DNA of 64,000 nt, from assembly GCA_002245135.1 (NCBI GenBank), contig NGBS01000300.1, positions 62,001-126,000 on the forward strand, given 5' to 3'. A model generated the notes under the pieces. That model saw nothing but the letters and a program-made list of their open reading frames with translations. It searched no databases and was not told the DNA's origin. Below are positions 36,101-51,100 of this stretch, piece after piece. This DNA is from Proteromonas lacertae. Lineage: Eukaryota > Sar > Bigyra > Opalinata > Proteromonadidae. The stretch's first letter is position 1; each line of letters begins with the position of its first letter. The position numbers and the translations under genes were made by a program.

Positions 36101-39100
36101 TTCTTCATATTTTCTTCATCTCGATTATAAGTTAAATCAAATTCTCTAGTTTCATATCCTTCATAATACAAACTTGTAGTATATGTTTTTTCATTTCCTT
36201 CATAATCTTTAGCTACGTCTAATTTTATTGTCTGTACAGATTCAACATAATCACCAGACACAATTGGACATACACCTTCCTGTAATCTATAAACATTAAT
36301 AAACGAAGATGAAAAAGGAGTTTTAGTTTCAACTTCAATTAAACCTAATTTTCCACACATATTATTGAATGTTATATTATATATAAACTTATCTTCAACA
36401 ATTGTTAATGTAACATTCAATCCAACCAAATCTTGATCATCTTCATCTATATCAGTATGTAATCTTAAATCATCAACTAATGTCATTATATTCTTATTCA
36501 TTTCAATTGCACTAACACCAACTTGAGTTTCTACTTCAATTCCACCCCATCTTAATATAATTTCTGTTTGGTTCTTCAGATTTGTTTCAATTACTTGAAT
36601 TTCTGGTTTTCTTCTTACTATCTTAATAACTCTTTCAGATTCTCTATTAAATGTAATATCTGGACTACATTCTATTCTGTATAATATAATATCACTTCCA
36701 CCATTACTCATTGGTTCATTATATATAAACTCTATTTCATCATTACTGTTATGATTGTCTAATATAAGATCAGGTGGTAAAGGTAATTGTTCAGTAAACA
36801 TTACATTATGAATTGTGGAAGGTAAACTATAACCAAAATCATTATTAAATGAATATAATTTCAATACATATGGAACATTTGATTTTAGACTAGGATGATC
36901 ATTTGTTGTGATATAATTACTATAAGTTATAAAACTATATGGTTTTTGTATTTTCACTCTCAAACCACTAGCTCCATATAATTGTGGTATAATATTGATT
37001 TGATTTATATCAAACCTATTTGACTTGAATAACATTTGTATTCTTGAACCATAATATCTGATTATTGAAGGTTCTACAATCAATCCTTCTTCTATTGGAA
37101 CTTCAAACATATCACCTGTTGATTCTAATCGTAATACTTTAATAATCACTTTTGTATCATTTATAGCAACTACTTCAAATTGAATATTATTTATCAATAT
37201 CTTAACAAATATTGTAATATCTCTATTCACTTTATTACTATATAATTCATAAATATCTGTTTCATTCTTATAGTGTTTTAATCTCCATATTCCTGGTAAT
37301 ACTTCATAAGGGAAATCTGTAAATATTGTCACATTACCAACACTAGAAATACCACTAAATAATGAATATAGTTCTTCTTTTAATATATTATAATTTCTTG
37401 TATATTCAATCACTCTTTCATTTCTATTATTCACATTTACAGTTATATTACCATAAATATCTTTACTAAATGCAGTAATTGTGATAAATATTGATCTATA
37501 TATTTGAACATCACTATTTAACACAGATGTATTAACATGGAATGAGATTAATGGATCTATAATACGACTGAATGTAACATCCCATAAATTGAATTTATCA
37601 TAAGATTTATATTCAACTGAAACATCTGTATCTAAATTCATATCTTTTAATTGTTTTTTAAATGAATTCTCCATCTCATAAGCTGTGAAATTAGGTAATA
37701 TATCATTCAATGATTGTTCATTATTAATTATTAATTTATAATTACCTTTTACATCTTCTAGATTTCTTGGAATTACTATTGAATAAGTAACATAATGATC
37801 TAAACAATCACCATTTGTCATACCATTATCTGTATAAACAACACAATTTGGATAATTCATTAAATTGTATGTTACATATGGAGATGGTAATTCTGAATAA
37901 TCCATATTATATTCTACTAATATTTTCTCAATATCATATTCTACTACTTCTATTTCGTTAATTGTATAAGCAACTTCACATGTGAAATTAAATATCCATT
38001 CAATCGTATAATTCTCAGTATAAACTATTGATACACTTATATTGATTATATGAGGTAATGAATTCAGTGATAATTCAATCATTTCAACTGTTGATTCATT
38101 TAATGTTAAATAATAAGTCATTTCATCACCATATTTTAATCTCAAATTACCTCTTGGATAATCATTAGCAAAATACAATGATTTAAATGTAATTGTTTCT
38201 ATTGTATTATAACTATTATTGGTGTTATTATTATCTTCTGGATATATTTCTACTCTATATTCAGTAATTGGTATTTTCTGATTCACATCTGTACCATTCC
38301 ATTTAATCAATAATTCAGTGTCAGAATAACATTTCCATTCAATATTCTTTGGTTCTTCTGGTTTCTTATTTACTATCATTTTCACTGGTAATATTCCTTC
38401 ACCATATTCTTGAATTGTTTCTGTTGAATTACTATAATCATTTTCTTTATTTATTGAATATGCAGTTACATATACTTCTTGTTCAAGCTCTAAGTTTGTC
38501 AATCTTCCTGTCAATTGAGGTAAATGACCAGTTCTTTCTTCTGAAACGGTACAATTTATATTATCTGATAAAGCTTGACATATCAAACTATCTACATCAC
38601 CTAAATTATCAATAAATGTCAATTGCATTGTCCAACCAAATTTATTAGTTGTATTCTCATTAATTAATTCAGAATTCAAATGTCCAATCATTTCAAAGTT
38701 CTCTAATGCGCTTACTAATTCTCCTAAATCATTCTCTATATTAAATATCACATATTCATTTTTATAACTAATATTCACTTCACCAGTAAAGTTTTCAAAT
38801 GAATTGCTGTATATATAAATATACTGTATTTCATCAATACTTTCATTTAATAATATTGATTCTTGATAATGATTGACATTATTACCATATTCTACTACTT
38901 CTAATTCCAATAAATGTGATTTTGAAGATGAATGAATAAACAATAAATCATTGGTAATTTCATGGAAATAAGATGTAAATGTAATGTAAAATTCTTTATT
39001 TGTTATTCCGCTAAATGCTTCAACTTCTATTGAACCAATTCCACTTAAATTTTCTAATGTCTTTTTGATTTGTTCTACAGTTGAACTTAGATATAATCTA

Positions 39101-42100
39101 TCACTTAAATCTACTCTATATATTAATGGATTCTCTACTTCAATATCTGGACATATTGGAACAATCAATTGATCAGATGAATATATATTACTAAACAAAC
39201 CAACTACTAAATAATCACCTTTTATATTATCATCATAACCTAATGTGATTATAATATATAATGTATTATTAAACAACAATATATCTCCTACTACAGCATT
39301 ATTAGTTGATCTGTTATAATATATTCTATATTCATTATTACTATTATCACTACAATTAATGTATTTACCTAAGAAATTTCTTTCTACCTCAATTTCAATA
39401 TTCTCTTTTGATTCTGGAATATATTGACTTAAATATATTCTAACATTATTGTTATCAATTTCACCATCTTCATCCTCTTCATTATTATTATTATTATTAT
39501 CAATCATTTGTTTATTTCTAATCAAATAAGTTCTATTGAATATGTAGATAGATTCACCTTCATATAAATATCTTGAACTATTCTCACTTACATCAATATA
39601 GATATTGTTTGAATAAGTTCTAGCTTTTATTCCACTTTCTATGAATTTACTCTTCTTATTCTTAATACCAATTTGATATGAATATGAGTTGTATTCTTCC
39701 TTTGAAACACTTTCATAAAACAATGTGTAAAGTCTCACAACTGGGAAATAATGACCTGGATTTCCTTCTTGTACTGTTTCTACAGTTATTTCTTTATTTA
39801 TTTCATTACCTTCACATGTTCTTAATTCTATTAGTTCTACATCTCCATTACAGTCCTTTTCACCTATAAACTCTATTTCAAATCCATTAGTTAAATTTCT
39901 TATCTCTATATCTTCAATTGAAGGTAATAATGATAATTCGTTATATAGAATTTCTTCATTTACTTCATTATATACAAAACAATTTTCAGTTGTATAACCT
40001 TTAAATGAAATAGTGAAATTATAATCTTCATTAATTGCTTTATCACTAAATAATATCTGTTGTATTTCATTCACTTTATAACCATAAGTAACATTAAATG
40101 ATTTGACTGGTAAACCATTACTACCTTCTGGAATATTCTCTTCAGGAATATGATTGAAATTAATCAATAAACTATCATTATCAGTGTTAATATGATATAA
40201 AGTAACATTCGATGGTGGATTTGGAATTGTATAAGTTCTAATTGGTTCAGATGTATTTGTAGAATATTGATAACTGTATTGGTCATTTATATCAACTGAT
40301 TTTATTCTAATATAATAATATTTACCAGGTATTAAGTTATCTACTGTAATATTCCTATTTCCATTTTCATTATTATTATTATCACTATTTGCATCTACTA
40401 ATAATCTATACTTCAATAATTTAGGTAGTTCAATTGTCATATTTGTAGTAGAGTAAGGGATTAATACGTCTGGAATACATGTATTGTTTTTATCATTAAT
40501 TATATCACAAATACTATTGAATGATGGAATTTCATCAACATCTATTATATATGACTTAATCTGTTGATTTGAAACAAAATAATCATTCCATTTAATAATA
40601 AATGAGAATTGATCATTTCTCTCTACTTCTACTGATGTTGGTGGTAAGTTTCTATAGTATATTATACTCCTCAACCGATTCTTCAGATAATTCTTTATTG
40701 TTACTATTCTTTTCATAGGATAATACATAATATTCACTATCTCCAAGATAATTGGTTGCTTTTATTCGACAATATAATGTATTGGATGTTTGCACTTCAT
40801 ATGAATATTTCAATTGTCTTATTCTTACAGGTAAACTATCAATTCTGATTATTTCTTTTACTTCACTAGTTTCTTCATTATCTTCATTTAATTCGGCAGA
40901 TGGTGAAGTGTTGCCATTGCCATTACCAGTAGTAGTTGTTGTTATTGTTGTGAGATCTTCATCATATATCAAACCAGCTGAATTAATATCCAATTTACCT
41001 GTAATATCTTTATAATATAAAACTTCAACAAATGTTATATCCCAACTATATCCATAAGGTAATTGATATCTTTTCACATTTACTTCATTAATTGAACCCA
41101 ATGATTCTAATGAAATCTTCATCTTGTAGGAAGTAACATTATACTCTAATGGAACTGTATATTGTGTTCTAAATCTCAATAGGAATGTTCCAGTAATATT
41201 CTTATAATCAACATAACTAAGTGTAACTCTATCAACATGATATACTTCCTTATATTTTGATTCATCTTCTTCTGTTTTTGTATTTAATAACAATTCAGAT
41301 TGTGTTGTTGTAAATAATGCATTTGTTGAACAAGTTATTGTATAATTATCAATATGTAATCCACCATTAAACTTAGGTTCATCCCATTCATATCTTATGT
41401 ACAAACTATTTCTATCACTATTGCCGTTTTTGTAATCATAACCTAATCTTCTTATATATCCTCCACTTATTATATTTGGATGTCTGTTGGTAGGTATTAT
41501 TGATTTTGCTTCATTATCATAGAAATCAGAACAATATAATTGATTACAAGCTAATACTTTAACAAATACCTCTTTATTGGGAGTTAAACCATTAATTATT
41601 TCTTCCTGAGAATTGTATGTGGTAAATGAAGCTTCAGCACGATTATTACCATATATAAAATGATCATTGATAAAGAATTTCTCATATACTCTAGTAAATG
41701 TATTTATAATCTTAATAGAGAATATATATCCTAAGGAATAGTAATATTTCTTCACTTCTACATCTATTATTGGCTCTAAATCTACTAATGCATTTTCAAT
41801 TGTAGTTGTACTAACAGTAGAACCACTGAATGGACCAACTCTTGGTTTTAAATACAATGGATATTCTGTTCCAAATATTCTGGATTTATCTACAAATTCT
41901 TGATTTTGTGTATAATTACTTATTTTTCCTAAGATAAATTCTCCTTTTTCTATTTCTTTACTATTTTCATGTATTCTATATTCATCTAATTCTGATGTTG
42001 GATCTCCAATTGAGATATAATCACCTATAACTAACTTCACAGAATTTGAAGCAGTTGTATTAAATAATCTATATTCTACTTTGACTTCCTCATCTTTTAT

Positions 42101-45100
42101 TCTAGCATTTAGTTTTGCACTACCAATGAATGATTTTAATCTACAAATATAGCCGTAATTAATATCAACATTAAATGTAACTTCTAATGTATAATTATTA
42201 GCATCACAAATATGATATCTACTACTATCTTTTTTATTTATCGAATAGTCACATAATCTATATTCCATTCCATTAATTTGCACAAATTCTGTTGGATACA
42301 ATTTCAAAGATGAATAACTGTCAAATCTAAATGTTTTTTCACCTGATTCCGCAAATATACATCCAATACATAATGGATTATCAATATCATATACTCCTTT
42401 ATTATTATTACCATAATATATATAGAAATCACCATAAAATTGAGCTGTAACTGATTGACTCTTGAAATTAGTTATCTCATAATTGATTGGAATTGAGATA
42501 TTTCTTGAATTTTCTTGGAAATTATTTTCATCTTCTGAAACTAATATCATTACTGATTTTAATGGAGAACCACCATCAGTTACATTCAAATGGAACAATA
42601 CTTCAATACTAGTCTCATTATGTAAACTGACATTAAATTCAGGTGATTGTGGAATAATTGTAACAGTGAAATTATATATTTCACTTCTATCACTATAGCC
42701 TATATCATTTTGGACAGATATAAATATGTAATAGCTTTCACCTACTTCAACATTATCAAATATAATAGTTGGTTCATTTACATATCTAACTTGATAATTC
42801 TGTGGTTTTATACTTGCTGGGGTTATTGATTTAACTTTAATATAACATGAATTAATACAATAAATATCTTCATTAGTTAATTCATAATAATCAGTAAATG
42901 TTATTACAAACATGTTTGATCTATTATTATCTTTAGTTATATGAACAGTATGCATTGATAATAAATTACTTATTGCAGATTCTAATTCTTTCACTGTAAT
43001 ACTCTTAGTAAACTTATATGTTGTACAATTCAATACATTGAGCATAAAAGTATCTTCTTCATTTGTAGTAGTTATTTCCAATTCAAATACGCTTTCAATA
43101 CCATGAGGATATTCATTCTGTATTAATATTGGATAATATTCTACTTTATATTGTTTAAATGACATATCATATTCATTATCTTTATTAGGATCTTCCCAAC
43201 TAACTCTACAGGTTGTTGAATTTACATAATTATAAGTCATATTCATAGGCGATAAATATTTCTTTATTATCTTTAATTTCTCTGGAGTTGGGCTAATATA
43301 TTCGCCTTGACCTACTGTATTATTAGCTAATATTCTAACATAATATGTATGATATAATATTAAGTAATTTATATAAACAATTTTATCTTTTGTATTAATT
43401 GTCCAATAATCATGGAAATAAGATTGTTCAGATATATCAATCACATAATTCAATATATTTGGATCAGTTTCACCAATATAAACTGGTAAATCAAACTGTA
43501 ATACCATTGATGTTGTATTAACTTGGTATAATTTTGCATTTTCTACTGTATCTGGTTCTTGATTGGTTAATCTAATTGTCTTTTCTATTGATGAATAACC
43601 ATAACCTAAATCATTATATGGTGTTACTTTTACATAGTATAATCCTGGTTTTGGTATTCCACTAATTCTTCTAAATGTTTGTCCTCCTAATTCTTCAATT
43701 TCTGTTTCATTCTTCATATAGAAATAACTATTACTTAAACTGAATTCTTGCTCAGATTTTACTACAATATCACCAGAATTAGATTTATCACTTATTAAAA
43801 CTGTTGGTACTTTTATTTCATTTCTATTGTAAATGTATGTAATTGTATAATTATCTGAATCTCCTTCTACTTTTATTTCACCAATTTCTGGAATATTCAT
43901 TAAGTATTTAGCAATCATTTGAACTGGAACTGTATTATTCAAATAACATGAACTTTCACATTTATCGTCAAAATCATATACTAATCTATATAATTCATCT
44001 GTATTTACTTCAACACTATGAATTGTATGTTGTATTTCACTTGAATTGAATGAAATTGAACTTACTTCAATTGCATATTTCTTTATATAAGATTCACCAA
44101 ATATGATTGGATATTGGATATACACAGCAATTGTTTCACTCATACACATTTTACTACAATCATAAACATTACTTAAAATAACACTTGGAGCTTCAGAAAT
44201 GCCATAAATTGTTTCAGATTTTTCGAACCAATCTGAATACCACAAATTATTAATGATTCTTATTCTATAATAATACAATATTCCTGTAATAACAGCATCC
44301 GAATTGACCAAATAGAATGATTCATTTGGATTAACATTGAAATCCATATTTATGACCATTGAGTTATAATTATTAGATATATCATACTCTAATTCAATCT
44401 TATCAGCTTTTGTACCAGATTCTATAGAATCATATATCCAACTTAATGTTGTTGAATTATCAACAAAACAATTATAACTATCCAAACATCCAATTGTAAA
44501 GTTATCTGGATAAGATGGTATTTGTCTTGCCTGTATCAAATCAACACAATATGGATAATAACCATCTGGGCATTTACCTACAGCAAAATCACTTTCATCA
44601 CTTTCTAAGGTTACTACATCTAATCTATTAGATGCTGTTAATGTCAATGTATAATTAATTCCTGGAATTATATTCTCAGCTATACCAATGTAATAAGTTT
44701 CATTTACTATTGTAATTTGATCAAATGTAATATTTCTTACATATAAATTACTACTGTTATTTTCTTCTCTTAAATATACTGTATAATAGATTATATTTGC
44801 ACCATTATTATACTTTGGAGGTGAGAATGTAATATTTAATTGTGTTTTATTATCAACAACTGGATATACAATAATATTGTATGGTTTAGAAGTTCTACCA
44901 AATGGAATTATGTAATTGGATATTCTTGAAACACCTAATCCAAGTATATTCATTGGAATTACTTGAATATAATACTTCAAACCAGTTATTATTGATCTAT
45001 ACTTTAATGGATGAGTAATATCAATATTTATTGTTTTATTCTCTGATTCTACTTTGAAATAATCAAAATCTATTTCTCCATTTACTATTGTGATATAAAT

Positions 45101-48100
45101 TGAGTTATTATATTTCAATAAGGAAATTTCAAATTCTTTATCTTCACCTTCTTCATTATTATTTGAATCAGTAGAATTCTCATTTAGTAATACAAATTGT
45201 TCATAAATATCATACAATGTTTCATTATTTATTTCACTTAACAACTTAGTAATCTTTGTATTATTCTTATAATAGAATGAAATAACTTCATCTGTTAAAT
45301 TACCTTCATTTATTCTAAATGGTAATGTTATATTTACAGCAATAACATCTTGTCCTAAGTTTATATTACAACTCTCTTTACATTCATTATCTTCCTCTTT
45401 AACTATATAATAGTAAGTATTATCTTCACTCTCATCTCTACATAATGAATCTAAACACCAATTAATCTTATACATGATAATTTCAGTTCCTCCATTAGTA
45501 CTATTAAATCCATTTCTATCTATCTTTTGACCTACCCATGTCAAATTGATCCAAGCTGCATTATCTATCATATTCCTAGCTGTAATACTATCAACTTTAT
45601 ATGGCAATTGATTCACTGGTATAATATAAGGAACTTCTACAATCTGTGGATAACTAAATAAGAAATTTCTTTCATCAAATATATAGCTATAAAATCTAAT
45701 ATATTGTGGTTGATTATCTACAAATTGATCATATTGATAAATATAAATATTATCTAAATCCATCTGTTTACTCACATTAAACTCTCTATAAAGACTTATT
45801 TCAATTAAATATCCTTCTACTCTATCAGGATATAAAGGTTTATTCCATCTAAAACCAATTCCACTACTACTTATTATATAATATCGAATATTACTTGGTG
45901 GAGTTGGCTGTCTTATCTCAGGATAGAAATTGGGTGTATTAAATTCATATCCTTTCATTAAGTAAATACTTCCATATAAACCTTCATTATCTTCATTCAC
46001 TAATTCTATATTCTTATTTCCTAATATTCTCTTACCATTATTCAATCTCTTTGGTGCTTCTGCTGCACATTTCTCTGAACTGTAATAACTAACATAATAT
46101 AAATATTCACCATCTTCATTTGGATTTAAATATTTGTTTATATTCACTAAATAACCATCTTTTTCGTATGTTTCATTTCCATAAATATATTCTTCCCATA
46201 TTTGTTCAACAGAAACATCTTCTTTTTCATCAATTACTAATTTCTCATAACAAGTTAAACCATTTGTATAAACATATGCATCATTTGATAAACTATATCC
46301 AATACTGTTATAAGCTACAATTCTTATATAATATTCAACGAAATTGTAATTGGATATATCTAAACTGTATGAATAAAAGACATTTTCATCATATTCTTCC
46401 TCATCATCTATTTCATCTACTTTGAATGTCTTATGTGTTGAATTTCTATACTTATTATTATCAGCAACTTCTATTAGATAACTTGTAATAATATCTCCAC
46501 CATTACTTGCTGGTTTCTTCCATGATATTACTATTTGTTGAGGATTATATAAATTCATATAAATATCTAATGGTCTTGTACTAACTGTTTCAATTGGTGT
46601 TAAAGGTCTTGATAAATAAACATAATCACTTAACATTTTCATCACTAAACTTAATGATACAATTCTTACATAATAATCTGTATAACTCTGTAATCCAGTT
46701 ATTGTCAAACTGTTTGAGATTGAATTGGATTGTATTCTTTCTATTTGAGCTATTGGTTCATTTCCTTTCAAAGTTCCATTTCCACTGTAAACTATATAGT
46801 TATAATAATCATCAACACTTGAAACAGATAATAATGGCATAGGGAAAGATGTATATTTAAATGTAATCTCATAGATGATTGAATATCTTGAATAAGGTGG
46901 AACTAAAGAAGGATATTCTATTGTTTTACTAACTTCTACTTCTTGTATTGATGGAATATTTTCAATAATAAACTTCAATTCATTTGCTGAAATATTAAAA
47001 TTCACAGCTGATGATTTATAACCTTGGAAATATAAATAAACATAACCATTTAAATCGTATGTACTTGAAGACATGATAAACCTCTGAACTTCATTATTTT
47101 CTTCTAAATATATTGTCTTTGGACTTACAATGAAATGTTCATTTGTATCATAATCTATCTTATATCCTTTCAACTGCATACTTTCATATAATAATGGATG
47201 TTCCCACTGTATATAAATTGCACTGTCATTTACAATATTTCCATCTAATAGAATAGGTGGAGTATGAGGTCTATATAATTGTACTTTTACTGTATTATTC
47301 ACATATTGATAATCACTCCATATATTATAAGTTGGATCAACATTACTTACTGATATTCTAATGAAGTATGGAACACCAGGTGTGAATGACGTTATATTAA
47401 TATAATCAATTGAATCTGTTGTTGTCTTATCATTTGCTCTGAAATATGTACAATTATAAAATGGACTATTCAATATTGGTTCTTTAAAATCAACATGTGT
47501 TATTTTTGCACTATCACCTTCATTATCAACAGTAATATTGATTTTTGGTTGATATGGTAATACAGTCAAATAATAAGTTAAAGCGAATTTCAATTCTTTC
47601 GATTCTTCATCATAAGTTCTAGAAACATCTAAGAATTCATTCAATCTTGGATAACATCCACTAATATATTGAGAAAAACTATGAGCATTGATATTATAAT
47701 TGATTTTTCCACAATCAATATTATTAATATAGATATTAAATGTATTCTTTGTTGTTGTTATTGTTGTTTTATAACTTGTTTCAGCATTAAATGTTGTATT
47801 TTCACTTAAATTAATAGAAATAATATCGCCTGGATAACCTTCATATTTATTTGATAATACTTTTTCTACTCTATCTCCTTCATCTCCATCAATTTCAAAT
47901 TGACTACAAGTACCAGATAAGAACTTGATAACATAATAAGTTGGTTCATATCTAAATATATCAACTTTTCCTATCCATAAGTTACTTTCAATTTCAGATT
48001 TCATTGTCTCTACTGAAGTTAATGAGCTGATTGGTTTAGTTTTCTTATTATCACATGTAATAGTAAATTCATTACTACTAATATGTAAATAATAACTATT

Positions 48101-51100
48101 ATAATATTGATGTAAATATGGTTTAACATTCTTAAACTCTAACAGATTGTCATATATATCATATTCTACTTTATACCATATTATTGGCATTCCACCATTA
48201 TCTCCTTGTGTTAATTCAAACTGAACAGTTTCTTCAGTTATCTGATATGCATTTATACTAATCAATGGGTTTGGTTTGTCATATGGTCTGACTGTTCCTT
48301 TGACTTTTGCTGGTGGACTTAATCCTACTTTATTCATAGCAAATATTGATATTTCATAGTCATGTCCTTTTATTACATCAGTTATAGTATAACTACATCC
48401 TATATCATAATCTTCAGCACATTCTACTTCATCACTTTCATATCTTTGTTCAAAATATAACATTTCAACATTCACACAATGTATTACTATTATGTACTTA
48501 GTAACAGGAGTTCCTCCATTAAACAAAGGTGCATGGTAATACACAATAATTGATGAACTATTGCTACCTATTGCACTTACATTATATGGTTCAGTTGGTA
48601 TTCTTGGGACAGTTTGAATGGTTTTTGGTATTGAAAACTGACCAATGGAATAATTTCTATTATTATGACTTGACACTGTAACAATATAATCAACACCAGC
48701 TTCAGCTAAATCTAATCTCTTAAAATATGATTCTTGATCAGCTACTGCATTGACTTTCACAGATCTATAACCTTTAGGTAAAGTGAAGTTAGAAACTTTT
48801 GAAATACTAGCATCACAATTTCCATCTTTATATTTAATTATTTCAAACTCTGAAACTTCATTATAAATTTCAACAGTATATGTACCTTTTTCACCAGTTA
48901 TATTACAATAATGAATTGATGATAAACCATTCAAATATTCCTTCAAACTACTAGCACTAAAGACTTCACCTTCAATAACATTAGATTCAACATCATTCAC
49001 TCTAATACTGTAATTATTACAACTATTATCCAAACCAGTAACTGTAAATACAGCAGGTTGTATTGTTGAATTAGCTAAATAATATTCAATTAAATAGTAA
49101 TCAATTACTCCTCCATTGTCACTAGTCTGTTTAGGGAATGTAACTTCAATTGTTTTAATGAACTTTGGTTCATATAAATCTGGTGCTCGATCTTTATCCA
49201 AATTATATACCAAAATATCACCAAATTCAAATGGATGTGGTTGTTTCATTGGAATTATTGGATCAATGAAATTAAAATATTTACCAATACCCATTCCATT
49301 AATTGCAGCAATTCTAATATAATACTCTCTGCCAGATAATAAGTATTCTATTTTGTAGTAATTCTTTCTTGTTCTTATTGTACTTATTTCATTATTATTA
49401 TCGTCAATTGGTTTTAAACTCCATTCAATTGTATATTCTTTAATATCCTCATTTCCATTCCAACCAAATAAATTATCCCAACCACTGTTTCCTTCTCTTT
49501 CTATTGGTTCATCATAATATACAGTTATTGATTTATCACTTCTTTCATCATATTTAAATGTAACGTTATCTGGCTGTTCAGGAACTTCCATTGATATTCC
49601 ATATGTTGTATAAATTGTATCTCCAAATGAATTAATTGCGATTATTGTGATATTTGTGATTGTACCAGGAGTTAAAGGCCATAAATAATTCCAATATTTA
49701 TTATTATCATTCTTTACTTCATTTGAAAGAACAGTATTATTACACCATTCTCCACTTAGATTGTTATATGTTATAATATATTTCATTATTGCTTCACCTC
49801 CATCATCTACTGGTTCATTCCATTCAACGTATAATGCAGTTGCATTTACTATTGAAATAGTAACATTCTCTACTGGTGATGGAGCATATCCTATTGCTTC
49901 TACATCATATTTCTCTTCAGCTAATTCAGTAGAATTGTAGAATAATCTTGTAGATGGAATAATCTGTTGTTTTTGACTTTTAGAACTCCATTGTAATTGA
50001 ATCATTCCTAAATTCATATTATCTCTATACTCAATTGTAATTGGATAAATTCTATTTTGAATTGCAGAAAAACTAGCTGTTTTACTCAACACTTGATCAT
50101 TCTCATCCACATTATCATTGAAATTATTAATCAATAAAATATCATCAATAACTACTTTACAACCATCATTATAAATACAAGTAATATTATAATCTTCACT
50201 ATAAACAAACTGAATAAAACCAGTCCATTTAATTGACACAATATCTTTTTCTCCATTATAAATTTCATCTGACCAATAGAAATCGATTATTCTATCCACT
50301 CTTCTACCCAATAAAGTGCCAGTTAACCATCTACTACTATGATATTCACCTAATAAACCATTTCTAGATAATAAACTAATATTTAATATATAATAACCAA
50401 CTCTTGGAGTAATATATCCACATTTTACTGTTAATTCATCTTCTGTGGTATTATATTCATAATAATCATTATTACAGCCAATTGGTGTGACTCTATTATC
50501 ATTATTATTGTTTGGATCTTTAGGTATTAAATTGGCATAAAATGCACTTCCTTCTATTCCATTGTATGTTTCTATTGGACAAAGTGATGTTATTGTTAGA
50601 TTTACTTTATCTAATACTGGAATATACTCTATTCTATGTAATTCAACATAATTCTGAATGTATATTTCATATGTTTCTTTCTCTTTTATTTCATATAAGT
50701 GATAATTAATTATTGTCTTAAGACTACTGAAATATTCATTCAAATTATCAGATGTAAAGTTATTCTTAGTAAAATATTCACTTCTCATTTCATTTCCATA
50801 TAACAAATAGAATGTTGTTGTGTTTTCATTATCTACTTCATTTAATTTTATTCTTTGATAATTCATTTTCTTATCACAATTATACAACATTATTTTACTG
50901 TTTGATTCTTCTAAAGTTGTATTTAAATACATTTCTCTTAAATCACCAACATCTGTTAAAAACTCGATAGAAATACAATTATAACTACCATCTAAATACT
51001 CTGTGACATTTAAATCACCATATACATTCCATTCATTTAATGATTCTGTGATATTTTCCATTGAAATATTACATGGGAAATTTGGTGTATATTTAAAACC

